NCBI RefSeq assembly: GCF_041904905.1 | Contig: NZ_JAYRMI010000001.1 | Coordinates: 91,280-155,279, forward strand | Direction: 5' to 3' | Length of the DNA: 64,000 nucleotides | From: Zoogloea sp041904905 | Lineage (GTDB): Bacteria; Pseudomonadota; Gammaproteobacteria; Burkholderiales; Rhodocyclaceae | Part shown: one piece after another, positions 1 to 8,147 of the stretch | How the letters are laid out: each line of letters begins with the position of its first letter | How positions within the stretch are numbered: the stretch's first letter is position 1 | Translations under genes and position numbers: made by a program | Notes under the pieces: generated by a model | The model's database searches: none | Seen by the model: only the letters and a program-made list of their open reading frames with translations | Told to the model about the DNA's origin: nothing

Positions 1-1199
1 TCCATCGGGATCTCGCCGGACTGGGCGCGCAGGCGCAGGAAATCCCAGCCGGCGCGATAACGGGGTTGTTCCAGCAGGCGGTAGGGCGTCTTGCCGGCGC
101 GTTTTTCGAAGCGGGGCTGGAGGGCCCAGATCTCCTTGATGTCGCCCGCGATGCGGCGGGTGATGGCGAGCTTGCCGGATTGCCTGTCGAGCACCGAATC
201 CATCGCGTCGAAGAGCGCAGGCTGGGAATGGGCGCCGTCGGCCTTGCGGGCTTCCCAGTCGGCCAGCACCTCGTGCCACAGCAGGGTGGCGAACAGGAAG
301 CCGGGCGAAACGGGTTTGCCCTGGCGGACGCGATCGTCGGTGTTTTCGAGGGACAGCCACACGAAGCGTTCGCCCAGCGGCTGTTCGAGGATCACGTCGA
401 GCAGCGGCAAGAGGCCGTGGTGCAGGCCCTCTTCGCGCAGCTGGCGCAGGCACTTGACCGCGTGGCCGGACATCAGCAGCTTGAGCATCTCGTCGAAGAG
501 CCGCGCCGGGGGCACGTTCTCGAGGAGGTCGGCCATCTCGCGGATCGGGGCGCGGGCGGCCGGGTCGATGGAGAGGCCGAGCTTGGCGCCCAGGCGCGCT
601 GCGCGGAGCATGCGCACCGGGTCTTCACGGTAGCGCACGCGCGGGTCGCCGATCATGCGCAGTGTCTTTTGCTGCAGGTCGGCCACGCCGTGGTGGTAGT
701 CGATGACGGTTTCGTCGGTGGGGTTGTAGTACAGCGCGTTGACGGTGAAGTCGCGGCGGGTGGCGTCTTCGGCCATGCTGCCGAAGACGTTGTCGCGCAG
801 CACCCGGCCGTGCTCGTCGGTCTCGGTGGATTCGGCGTCCTGCATGGCGCGGAAGGTGGAGACCTCGATGGTCTCCGGGCCGCTCATCACGTGGACGATC
901 TTGAAGCGGCGGCCGATGATGCGCGAGCGGCGGAACAGGGCGCGGACTTCCTCGGGCGTGGCGCTGGTGGCCACGTCGAAATCCTTCGGGGTCTGGCCGA
1001 CGATGATGTCGCGCACCGCGCCGCCGACGACGTAGGCCTTGTGGCCGGCTTCCTGCAGCACCGAGCACACCTTGTTGGCGGCGGGGGAGATCTGTTCCCG
1101 GCGCACGCCGTGGCGGCTGACGGGAATCACGGCGGGATCGGGGAGGGTGTTGGCGGGTGCGGCGCGACGGAAGACCCGGCGCAGCAGTTTGCGGATCAT
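1..1199 (-). CDS. pcnB: Poly(A) polymerase I (PcnB), 3' end outside the window
   Basis: This gene encodes the enzyme that adds poly(A) tails to RNA 3' ends and so promotes RNA decay. Read on the minus strand, the protein starts MIRKLLRRVF and runs off the left edge after about 399 residues. The class II nucleotidyltransferase signature is visible: GGAVRD at residues 59-64, then the catalytic pair DFD at 73-75. An RRFKIVHV strand and the ARLGAKLGLSI stretch of the RNA-binding region follow. A tRNA CCA-adding enzyme shares this fold, but the basic N-terminal extension and the RRFKIVHV region fit PcnB better. The stop codon lies outside the window. The gene is divergent from hyi. Confidence 0.93.
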   Translation of the reverse strand, partial: MIRKLLRRVFRRAAPANTLPDPAVIPVSRHGVRREQISPAANKVCSVLQEAGHKAYVVGGAVRDIIVGQTPKDFDVATSATPEEVRALFRRSRIIGRRFKIVHVMSGPETIEVSTFRAMQDAESTETDEHGRVLRDNVFGSMAEDATRRDFTVNALYYNPTDETVIDYHHGVADLQQKTLRMIGDPRVRYREDPVRMLRAARLGAKLGLSIDPAARAPIREMADLLENVPPARLFDEMLKLLMSGHAVKCLRQLREEGLHHGLLPLLDVILEQPLGERFVWLSLENTDDRVRQGKPVSPGFLFATLLWHEVLADWEARKADGAHSQPALFDAMDSVLDRQSGKLAITRRIAGDIKEIWALQPRFEKRAGKTPYRLLEQPRYRAGWDFLRLRAQSGEIPM

Positions 1200-1334
1200 T
1201 GGTGGGGCTTGGATTATCGGGTTCAAGTCGCGCATGATAACCCAACGAATGGCCGGCTTTCCGTGATGTGGTCGTTTTGGGCTGCCCTGGCTGGTGTTTC
1301 CCCTGTTCCGAATGTCGATCCGGGAGGTTTTCCG

Positions 1335-2102
1335 ATGCTGCGTTTTTCCGCCAACCTGTCTTTCCTGTTCCTCGACCGGCCCTTCCTCGAGCGCTTTGCG
1401 GCGGCGGCGGCCCATGGTTTCAAGGCGGTCGAGTTTCATTTTCCGTATGCCTTTCCTCTCGACGAGGTGGCCGATGCGGCCCGTCGGGCGGCGGTGGAGG
1501 TGGTGCTGTTCAACCTGCCGGCGGGCGACTGGGCGGCGGGTGAGCGGGGCATCGCCTGCCTGCCGGATCGGGTGGGCGAGTTCCGCGACGGCGTGGGGCT
1601 GGCTGCGCGCTACGCCGAGGGGCTGGGCTGCCCGCGGGTGAATTGCCTCGCCGGGCTGCGGCCGGAGGGCGTGGATGAGGCGGTGCTCACCGCCACCCTG
1701 GCAGACAACCTGCGCCACGCCGCCGATGCCTTGGCCGAGGCCGGCCGGCAGGTGTTGCTGGAGCCGCTCAACAGCCGGGACACGCCGCGTTTCCTGATCG
1801 ACCGCACGGCGCCTGCGCTGGCGGTGCTCGACGCAGCAGGTCGGCCCAATCTGGGTTTGCAGTACGACATCTACCACGCCCAGGTGATGGAGGGCGACCT
1901 GGCGCGTACGCTCGAATCGGCCCTGCCGCACATCGGCCACATCCAGCTGGCGGATAACCCTGGTCGGCACCAGCCGGGCACCGGAGAGATCAATTTCCCC
2001 TTCCTGTTCCGGCATCTCAAGGCCATCGGGTACGGGGGCTGGATCGGCTGCGAATACGTGCCCACCGGGCCCACCGAGGATTCCTTCGAGTGGATGGTCT
2101 GA
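1335..2102 (+). CDS. hyi: Hydroxypyruvate isomerase family protein
   Basis: The 255-residue protein is a TIM-barrel sugar isomerase of the AP endonuclease 2 superfamily. It most resembles hydroxypyruvate isomerase, which interconverts hydroxypyruvate and tartronate semialdehyde in glyoxylate metabolism. Visible family features are the start MLRFSANLSFLF, an acidic residue in LLEPLNSRDTPRFL, the metal-site strand QYDIYHAQVMEGD, HIQLADNPGRHQPGTGEI, and a C-terminal GWIGCEYVPTG. The ATG at 1335 is preceded by GGGAGG at a good distance. The reading frame stays open far upstream, but that part is antisense to pcnB and is not used. The glycolate oxidase genes downstream support a C2/C3 acid role. 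A 2-oxo-tetronate isomerase (OtnI) is the main alternative. Confidence 0.85.
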   Translation: MLRFSANLSFLFLDRPFLERFAAAAAHGFKAVEFHFPYAFPLDEVADAARRAAVEVVLFNLPAGDWAAGERGIACLPDRVGEFRDGVGLAARYAEGLGCPRVNCLAGLRPEGVDEAVLTATLADNLRHAADALAEAGRQVLLEPLNSRDTPRFLIDRTAPALAVLDAAGRPNLGLQYDIYHAQVMEGDLARTLESALPHIGHIQLADNPGRHQPGTGEINFPFLFRHLKAIGYGGWIGCEYVPTGPTEDSFEWMV

Positions 2103-2962
2103 GCAAGCGCCGGATGCTGGCTGACGGGATTCATTGGCCGTCGCCGGGGCTTGCCGACTGCGTGCGCAGCGCGTTGGTGACCCGTCTGCCCGGCGGCCGT
2201 TACATCCTGCCGGCGGCGCTCCATCCGGTGCTGCTGGTGATCGTGCAGGGGGGCATCGGGGTGCTGCGCGATGGCGTGGAGGTGCAGCTTCCCCGGCTGG
2301 CCTTGTGTGGCGGGACGCGCGGACCCCGCGACGCCCGGGCTGAGGCGGGCACCCGGATCGTCACCCTGTCGCTCCTGCCCGGCGGGTTGGGGGCGCTGTT
2401 CGGCGTGCCGGCGGGGGCGCTGATGGAGGAGGCGGTCGACCTGGCGGAGGTGGCGGATGACGCCGGCCGGGGGCTGCTGGCGGGTTTCGTCGATGGCTTG
2501 CCGCCAGCGGCCGCGACGCAGGATCTGCTCTCCCGGCTGTGGGGCCTGCTGGAGGCGCTGCGACGCGACGCTGCCGGGCAGGCCGGCCTGTGGGTGCCGC
2601 CGACGCTGCTGTCTCTTCCGGTTGCGCAGCTGGCGGAGAAGTTTGGCCTTGGTCAGCGGCAGTTTGAACGGCGTTTCCAGGAAGCTTATGGGCAGTCGCT
2701 GCGGAGCTATCGCCAGCAACTGCGCTGCAGCCGCCTGCTGCAGGCCCTGGGTGCAGCGATGAGTCCGGTCGACGGTTGGGCGGAAATGGCGGTGGCCGCG
2801 GGCTACGCGGATCAGGCCCATCTGTGCCGGGATGTGCGGCGTTTCACCGGGCATTCACCCGCCGGCCTGGTGGCGGGCGTTGCGGGCGACGATCCGGCGT
2901 TCTGGCCTTATCGCATCGACCCGCTGATGCGGGCGCGGCATTTCGGGCCTTCAGGTTTCTGA
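2090..2962 (+). CDS. AraC-family transcriptional regulator
   Basis: The protein (about 290 residues) has an N-terminal cupin-like sensing region (VLLVIVQGGIGVLRDGVEVQL) and a C-terminal AraC/XylS DNA-binding domain with two helix-turn-helix motifs. The first is LPVAQLAEKFGLGQRQFERRF. The second is AEMAVAAGYADQAHLCRDVR, followed by the family signature RRFTGHSPAGL. The ATG used here overlaps the end of hyi by 13 bases, which suggests co-transcription. An ATG at 2114, just after the hyi stop, is an equally possible start because neither has a strong ribosome binding site. The ligand is unknown. Its position suggests control of hyi or the adjacent amidase. Confidence 0.83.
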   Translation: MDGLSKRRMLADGIHWPSPGLADCVRSALVTRLPGGRYILPAALHPVLLVIVQGGIGVLRDGVEVQLPRLALCGGTRGPRDARAEAGTRIVTLSLLPGGLGALFGVPAGALMEEAVDLAEVADDAGRGLLAGFVDGLPPAAATQDLLSRLWGLLEALRRDAAGQAGLWVPPTLLSLPVAQLAEKFGLGQRQFERRFQEAYGQSLRSYRQQLRCSRLLQALGAAMSPVDGWAEMAVAAGYADQAHLCRDVRRFTGHSPAGLVAGVAGDDPAFWPYRIDPLMRARHFGPSGF

Positions 2963-3117
2963 TTCCTCCGGCCGGCATGTCGTCTGGGTTCAAGATGGGC
3001 GGGCGGGGCACGCTTAGACTGACGTCCCTGATCCACTCGGCCTGCCCTTGCCATGATCCAGCCACGCCTGTCGTCTTTGCCCGATTTTCCTGCCGCCTCT
3101 GCCAGCGAGGGGGCGTG

Positions 3118-4596
3118 ATGACCGAGATCCAGCTCGATACGCTCACGGCCTCAGCGGCTGCCCGTGACATCCGTGAAGGGCGCCTGTCTTCCGAAGCCCT
3201 GGTGGACGCCTGTCTGGCCCGGATCGCCCGCTTCAACCCCGGGATCAACGCGCTGGTCACCCTTGACGAGGCTGGCGCGCGGGCCGCCGCGAAGGCCGCT
3301 GACCGGATGCGCGCCCTGGGCGGGGAACTGCCGCCGCTGCTGGGGGTGCCGGTGTCGATCAAGGACGCGTTCGAGACGCGTGGCCTGCGAACGACGGCGA
3401 GCTTCAAGCCGCTGAAGGATTACGTGCCGGACCGGGATGCGACCGTGGTGGCGCGCCTGCGCGCGGCCGGGGCGGTGATCGTCGGCAAGAGCAATCTGCC
3501 GGAGCTGGCCGGCGCGCCCCATTGCTGGAGCCCGCTCTTCGGGCTCACGCGCAACCCCTGGAACCCTGCGCTGACGCCGGGTGGCAGTTCGGGCGGGGCC
3601 GCGGCGGCGGTGGCGTCGGGCTTCTCGCTGCTGGAGGCGGGCAGCGATCTGGCGGGGTCGATCCGCATTCCGGCGGCCTACTGCGGGGTGGCGGGCTTCA
3701 AGGCGACCGAGAACCGCATTCCCCGCACGGGCCACATCCCCCATCTGCCCGATCGGCTGGGCGGCGTGCGCAGCGTGCGCCGGATGTTGTCCTTCGGCGT
3801 GCTGGGGCGGTCGGTGGCGGATCTGCAGCTCGGCTTTGGCACGATGGCCGGGCCGGACGGGATCGACATCGAGGTGCCGGCGCTTCCCGCGCCGGTGGCG
3901 GCCGGGGTGGGCGAGGGGCGCCCCCTGCGCCTGCTGCTGTGGGACGACCCGGGCCTGCCGCTGTGCGAGCGGACGCGGGCCGTCTTCGCGCGCCTGCCGG
4001 CGCTGCTGACGGCGGCCGGCTGCGAGCTTCGGCGCGGGTTGCCGGCGGGGGTCGAGCCGGCGGCGCTGCGCGACACCTTCGGGCACATCGCCGGTGCCGA
4101 GATCGGGCTGGGCATGCCCGGCTGGCAGCGTCACGCCTTGCTCGCCCTGCGGCACCTGCTGCCGCCGTCGGAGCGCCTGCTGCGGGCGATTGCCAGTGGC
4201 CTGCGTTTCGACATGCGGGCGTACAACCGGGCGCTCGACCGGCGCGACGCCTGGATTCGCCTGCTCGAGTCGGCGCTGGCGGACGCGGACGGGCTGATCT
4301 GCCCGGTGGCCAGCACCGTCGCCTATCCGGGGCAGGCGCTGGGAATGTTCTCGAAACCCCCGACCCTGCCGGTGGCGAGCCAGCGCCTGCGCTACCTGGA
4401 GGCCACCATCGGCCTGACCGTGCCGTTCTCTCTGAGCGGCAGCCCGGCGGTGGCCCTGCCGGCGGGGGTCGAGGACGGCCTGCCGGTGGGGATTCAGCTG
4501 GTGGGCCGGCGCTGGGACGACGACCGCCTGCTGGGGGTGGCGGCGCGCCTCGAAGGGCTGCTGGGCGGCGTTGTGGCGCCGCCGGGGCTGGTCTGA
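3118..4596 (+). CDS. Amidase (amidase-signature family)
   Basis: The 492-residue protein is a serine amidohydrolase of the amidase-signature family, which hydrolyses carboxylic amides. The Ser-cisSer-Lys triad can be placed: Lys82 in VPVSIKDAF, the cis-Ser at 157 within the GGSSGG loop (155-160), and the nucleophile Ser181 in GSDLAGSIRIPA. The 24-residue spacing between the two serines is normal for the family. It lacks the GatA-specific surroundings and no gatB or gatC is nearby, so it is unlikely to be the Glu-tRNA amidotransferase subunit. The substrate cannot be read from the sequence. The ATG follows GAGGGGGCGTG. The 155 bases before it hold no other gene. Confidence 0.88.
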   Translation: MTEIQLDTLTASAAARDIREGRLSSEALVDACLARIARFNPGINALVTLDEAGARAAAKAADRMRALGGELPPLLGVPVSIKDAFETRGLRTTASFKPLKDYVPDRDATVVARLRAAGAVIVGKSNLPELAGAPHCWSPLFGLTRNPWNPALTPGGSSGGAAAAVASGFSLLEAGSDLAGSIRIPAAYCGVAGFKATENRIPRTGHIPHLPDRLGGVRSVRRMLSFGVLGRSVADLQLGFGTMAGPDGIDIEVPALPAPVAAGVGEGRPLRLLLWDDPGLPLCERTRAVFARLPALLTAAGCELRRGLPAGVEPAALRDTFGHIAGAEIGLGMPGWQRHALLALRHLLPPSERLLRAIASGLRFDMRAYNRALDRRDAWIRLLESALADADGLICPVASTVAYPGQALGMFSKPPTLPVASQRLRYLEATIGLTVPFSLSGSPAVALPAGVEDGLPVGIQLVGRRWDDDRLLGVAARLEGLLGGVVAPPGLV

Positions 4597-4616
4597 ACAG
4601 CTGCGCCACGACCCGC

Positions 4617-4646
4617 TTTACAGGCGCGCGCGGCCTCTCTTAGACT
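4617..4646 (+). promoter_or_regulatory. Probable sigma70 promoter of the glc regulator/operon
   Basis: TTTACA (4617-4622) and TAGACT (4641-4646) are separated by 18 bases and resemble -35 and -10 elements. The predicted transcription start falls about 4653, directly at the palindromic operator. This is the only good promoter-like pair before the regulator gene. Confidence 0.5.
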
Positions 4647-4654
4647 GCGCCGAA

Positions 4655-4667
4655 CTTGTCTGACAAG
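4655..4667. promoter_or_regulatory. FadR/GntR-type operator palindrome
   Basis: CTTGTCTGACAAG is a perfect inverted repeat around a central T. It fits the TNGTNNNACNA pattern known for FadR-subfamily GntR regulators. It ends 7 bases before the ATG of the FadR-type regulator, on top of the expected transcription start and ribosome binding region. Binding there would repress its own transcript and the downstream glc genes. Confidence 0.65.
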
Positions 4668-4674
4668 CTGACCC

Positions 4675-5436
4675 ATGGCCGCGGCCCGACTTCAACCGAT
4701 CAACCGTCCCCAGCGCCTGTCCGATGCCGTCGGGGCGGCGCTGGAGAAGCGCATCCGCACCGGAGGCTGGGTGCCCGGCGAGCGCCTGCCGACCGAGGCC
4801 CAGCTGGGCGCCCAGTTTGCGGTGAGCCGGGCAGTGGTGCGTGAGGCGATTGCGCGGCTCAAGGCCGACGGGTTGGTGCACAGCCGGCAGGGCGCGGGGG
4901 TGTTCGTGGCGGCACGGCCGGGGGCGGCAGCCTTCCGCATGAGCGCCGGCACGCCGGCCGCCGGCCACGACGCCCGGGATGTGTTCGAGCTGCGCCTGAT
5001 CGTCGAGGCGGCCGCCGCCGAACGGGCTGCGGCGCAGCGCACGCCCGAGGCCCTCGCCCGCATCGCCGACGCGCTGGCCGCCATGGACGCGGTGCTCGAC
5101 GGCGTGGCAGGTTCGGGCGACGGGGCCGGCGCCGACGACGCCTTCCACTGCGCGGTGGCAGCGGCGAGCGGCAACCCCCTGATCCACCGCTTCATCGAGT
5201 TCGTGAGTCAGGAGTTTTCCGCCTCCCGTCAGCCCACCTGGAGCCGCGACGGGGTGGATTGCGGGTTGGCGCGGGCATCTCAGGGCGAGCATCGGGCCGT
5301 GTTCGAGGCCATCGTGGCGGGTGATCCGGCGGCGGCCCGGGCAGCGGCCGAGCAGCACATCGTGAGCGCCGCGGCGCGCCTGGGGGTGGCGCTGTCGCCG
5401 CAGGTGGCGGCGCCAATCGACGGAGAGGAGAGGTGA
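4675..5436 (+). CDS. FadR-subfamily GntR regulator, probable regulator of glycolate oxidase genes
   Basis: The 253-residue protein has an N-terminal winged helix (about residues 10-78) with the GntR signature GERLPTEAQLGAQFAVSRAVVREAIARL, given here only as a landmark for recognition. It also has the wing motif GLVHSRQGAGVFVA. The C-terminal part is an FCD ligand-binding domain starting near VFELRLIVEAAAAERAA, with FHCAVAAASGN and EHRAVFEAIVAGD as the usual metal/ligand-site helices. Its TGA overlaps the ATG of glcD, so the two are translationally coupled. By analogy with GlcC and LldR it probably senses glycolate or a related hydroxyacid. That ligand is inferred from the neighbours. The palindrome at 4655-4667 is its likely binding site. 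Confidence 0.88.
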   Translation: MAAARLQPINRPQRLSDAVGAALEKRIRTGGWVPGERLPTEAQLGAQFAVSRAVVREAIARLKADGLVHSRQGAGVFVAARPGAAAFRMSAGTPAAGHDARDVFELRLIVEAAAAERAAAQRTPEALARIADALAAMDAVLDGVAGSGDGAGADDAFHCAVAAASGNPLIHRFIEFVSQEFSASRQPTWSRDGVDCGLARASQGEHRAVFEAIVAGDPAAARAAAEQHIVSAAARLGVALSPQVAAPIDGEER

Positions 5437-6950
5437 TGGGCGAAGTGGCCGATGCGCCGGATTTCGGCGTTGCGGAACGGGATTTCTCGCGGGTGGACAA
5501 GGCGCGGCTGCTGGCCGCCCTGGCCGAGGTGTTGCCGCCTGCCTGCCTGCTCCACGATCTGGAAGACCTGCGGCCTTACGAGTGCGACGGCATGTCGGCG
5601 CTGCGTCAGGTGCCGATGATGGTGGCGCTGCCCGAGACCGAGGCGCAGGTGGTGGCGATCCTGACGATCTGCGCCGCCCAGGGCGTGCCGGTGGTGGCGC
5701 GGGGCGCGGGCACCGGGCTCTCGGGCGGCGCGCAGCCCCACCGGTTTGGCCTGGTGCTGTCGCTGGCGCGCTTCAAGAAGATCGTCCGGATCGACGCCCA
5801 CGCCCGCCGGGCGGTGGTTCAGCCGGGCGTGCGCAACCTGGCGATCTCGGAGGCCGCGGCGCCCTACGGCCTGTATTACGCGCCCGATCCCTCGTCGCAG
5901 ATCGCCTGCACCATCGGCGGCAACGTGGCCGAGAACTCGGGCGGCGTGCATTGCCTCAAGTATGGGCTGACGATCCACAACCTGCTCAAGGTGCGCGGCG
6001 TGACCATCGCCGGCGAGATCGTCGAGTTCGGCAGCCTGGCGCTGGATGCGCCGGGCTACGACCTGCTGCCGCTCATCACTGGCTCGGAGGGCATGCTGGC
6101 GGTGGTCACCGAGGTGACGGTGAAGCTCACCCCCAGGCCGCAACTCGCCCAGTGCGTGCTGGCGGCCTTCGACGACGTGGTGAAGGCCGGCGACGCGGTG
6201 GCGGCGGTGATCGCGGCGGGCATCATCCCGGCCGGGCTGGAGATGATGGACCAGCCGGCCACGGCGGCGGTCGAGGCGTTCGTGCACGCGGGCTACCCGC
6301 TGGACGCCCAGGCGATCCTGCTGTGCGAATCCGACGGCACGCCGGAGGAGGTGGCCGAGGAGGTGGCCCGGGTGCGCGCCATCCTGGCAGCCTGCGGCGC
6401 CACAGAGCTGCGGGTGTCCCGCGACGAGGCGGAGCGGCTGCGCTTCTGGGCCGGGCGCAAGGCGGCGTTTCCGGCGGCCGGGCGGATCTCCCCAGACTAT
6501 TACTGCATGGACGGCACGATCCCCCGCAAGCGCCTGGGCGAGATGCTGAAGGCCATCCAGCAGATGGAAAGGAAGTACGCGATGCGCTGCATCAACGTGT
6601 TCCACGCGGGCGACGGCAACCTGCACCCCTTGATCCTCTTCGACGCCAACAAGCCCGGCGACCAGCACACCGCAGAGGCTTTCGGGGCGGAGATCCTGGA
6701 GCTGTCGGTGGCGCTCGGGGGCACGATCACTGGCGAGCACGGGGTAGGCATCGAGAAGATCAACCAGATGTGCAGCCAGTTCGCCACGCCCGAGATCAAA
6801 GCCTTCCACCGGGTGAAGGCGGCGTTCGACCCGGCGGGCTTGCTCAACCCGGGCAAGGCCATCCCGACCCTCAACCGCTGCGCCGAATACGGCCGCGAGC
6901 GGATGGGGGCAAGCGTGGCCCAGGCCCATCCCGAGCTGCCGCGCTTCTGA
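5436..6950 (+). CDS. glcD: Glycolate oxidase subunit GlcD (FAD-linked)
   Basis: This 504-residue protein is the FAD-binding catalytic subunit of glycolate oxidase, which oxidises glycolate to glyoxylate and passes electrons on through GlcE and GlcF. It belongs to the vanillyl-alcohol oxidase/PCMH fold family. The FAD pyrophosphate loop is visible in VPVVARGAGTGLSGGA, followed by IACTIGGNVAENSGG and ITGSEGMLAVVTE. The C-terminal cap shows NVFHAGDGNLHP and ITGEHGVGIEK. The ATG overlaps the TGA of the regulator gene, and a GTG lies one codon earlier. A strong GGAGAGGAGAGG precedes the start. The gene order regulator-glcD-glcE-glcF supports the assignment over a D-lactate dehydrogenase. Confidence 0.94.
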   Translation: MGEVADAPDFGVAERDFSRVDKARLLAALAEVLPPACLLHDLEDLRPYECDGMSALRQVPMMVALPETEAQVVAILTICAAQGVPVVARGAGTGLSGGAQPHRFGLVLSLARFKKIVRIDAHARRAVVQPGVRNLAISEAAAPYGLYYAPDPSSQIACTIGGNVAENSGGVHCLKYGLTIHNLLKVRGVTIAGEIVEFGSLALDAPGYDLLPLITGSEGMLAVVTEVTVKLTPRPQLAQCVLAAFDDVVKAGDAVAAVIAAGIIPAGLEMMDQPATAAVEAFVHAGYPLDAQAILLCESDGTPEEVAEEVARVRAILAACGATELRVSRDEAERLRFWAGRKAAFPAAGRISPDYYCMDGTIPRKRLGEMLKAIQQMERKYAMRCINVFHAGDGNLHPLILFDANKPGDQHTAEAFGAEILELSVALGGTITGEHGVGIEKINQMCSQFATPEIKAFHRVKAAFDPAGLLNPGKAIPTLNRCAEYGRERMGASVAQAHPELPRF

Positions 6951-7111
6951 TGGAAACGATCTCCGAAGGATGGCTGCAGTTCCTGTTCGTCGCCGTGCCG
7001 GTGCTGTCGTTGATCGGCACCTGGATGGGTTTGCGCACCGCCGGCCGGCTGGCCGAGCGGCGCAACAAGGAGGAGGGCAAGCGTGAGCGGGCAGATTCAG
7101 GCGTGGAGTGA
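6950..7111 (+). CDS. Small single-span membrane protein between glcD and glcE
   Basis: This short frame encodes 53 residues. A hydrophobic segment of about 18 residues (WLQFLFVAVPVLSLIGTW) is followed by a strongly charged tail (RLAERRNKEEGKRERAD). Its ATG overlaps the glcD TGA, and its end overlaps the start of glcE by 29 bases, so it sits inside the translationally coupled operon. The predicted topology is one membrane span with a basic cytoplasmic C-terminus. The function is unknown. Given its position it could anchor the GlcDEF complex at the membrane, which is inference only. Canonical glc operons do not have a gene here. Confidence 0.6.
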   Translation: METISEGWLQFLFVAVPVLSLIGTWMGLRTAGRLAERRNKEEGKRERADSGVE

Positions 7112-8144
7112 GCGCATCCGCGCGGCGGCGGCGGAACGCCAGCCCCTGTGCATCCGCGGGGGCGGCACCAAGGCTTTCTATGGCGGGCCGGAGCGCGGCG
7201 AACCGCTGCCGGTGGACGGCCATCGGGGCATCCTCAATTACGCGCCCAGCGAGCTGGTGGTGAGCGTCCGGGCGGGCACCCCGCTGGCCGAACTCGAAGC
7301 GGCGCTGGCCGCCGAGAACCAGATGCTGGCCTTCGAGCCACCCCACTTTGGCGAAGGTGGCACCGTGGGCGGCTGTGTGGCGGCGGGCCTCGCCGGGCCG
7401 CGTCGGGCGGCTGTGGGCGGGGTGCGGGATTTCGTGCTGGGCGCCACCCTCATCGACGGCCGGGGCGACGTGCTGCGCTTTGGCGGTGAGGTGATGAAGA
7501 ACGTAGCCGGCTACGACGTCTCGCGGGTGTTGGCGGGCAGCCTGGGTACGCTCGGCTTGATCGTCGACGTCTCGCTGAAGGTGTTGCCCAGGCCGGTGGC
7601 CGAGACGACGCTGCGCTTCGAGATGGGCGAATCCGCCGCGCTGCACCAGCTCAACGCCTGGGCCGGCCAGCCGCTGCCGATCTCCGCCAGCGCGTGGCGG
7701 GGCGGCGTGCTGCATCTACGGTTGTCAGGCGCGGGTGCGGCGGTGGATGCGGCGGCTCGACGGCTGGGCGGCGAGCAGCTCGCGGACGACGCGGCGGCGG
7801 ACCTGTGGCGCAGCCTGCGGGATCACCGGGACGACTTTTTTGCCGGCGCGCAGCCCCTGTGGCGGCTGTCGGTGCCGAGCGATGCGCTGGCCGTGGCCCT
7901 GCCCGGCGAGCAGCTGGTGGAGTGGGGCGGCGCCCAGCGCTGGTTGCGCTCGGACGCGCCGCCCGCCGAGATCCGGGCCCGCGCCGCGGCACTTGGCGGC
8001 CATGCCACCCTGTTCCGCGGCGGGGTGCGGGGCGAGGCCTTCCACCCGCTGCCGGCGCCCATGCTGGCCCTGCAGCGCAAGCTCAAGCGCGCCTTCGATC
8101 CTGCTGGCGTCTTCAATCCCGGTCGTCTCCACCCCGAAGCCTGA
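7083..8144 (+). CDS. glcE: Glycolate oxidase subunit GlcE (FAD-binding)
   Basis: The 353-residue protein is the second FAD-binding subunit of glycolate oxidase. It shares the PCMH fold with GlcD but is shorter. The FAD-binding strands are CIRGGGTKAFYGG, ELVVSVRAGTPLAELEAAL, GGTVGGCVAAGLAGPRR and VMKNVAGYDVSRVLAGSLGTLGLI. The C-terminus RAFDPAGVFNPGRL is the typical end of these subunits. The start is GTG at 7083, preceded by AAGGAGGAGGG, one of the strongest ribosome binding sites in the window. It overlaps the preceding small frame and is followed three bases later by glcF. Confidence 0.93.
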   Translation: MSGQIQAWSERIRAAAAERQPLCIRGGGTKAFYGGPERGEPLPVDGHRGILNYAPSELVVSVRAGTPLAELEAALAAENQMLAFEPPHFGEGGTVGGCVAAGLAGPRRAAVGGVRDFVLGATLIDGRGDVLRFGGEVMKNVAGYDVSRVLAGSLGTLGLIVDVSLKVLPRPVAETTLRFEMGESAALHQLNAWAGQPLPISASAWRGGVLHLRLSGAGAAVDAAARRLGGEQLADDAAADLWRSLRDHRDDFFAGAQPLWRLSVPSDALAVALPGEQLVEWGGAQRWLRSDAPPAEIRARAAALGGHATLFRGGVRGEAFHPLPAPMLALQRKLKRAFDPAGVFNPGRLHPEA

Positions 8145-8147
8145 GCC

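Noticed and set aside
66..1334. A long open plus-strand frame running into hyi.
   Set aside because: It is antisense to pcnB, whose minus-strand frame has clear nucleotidyltransferase motifs. Only the part from 1335 on has protein family sequence.
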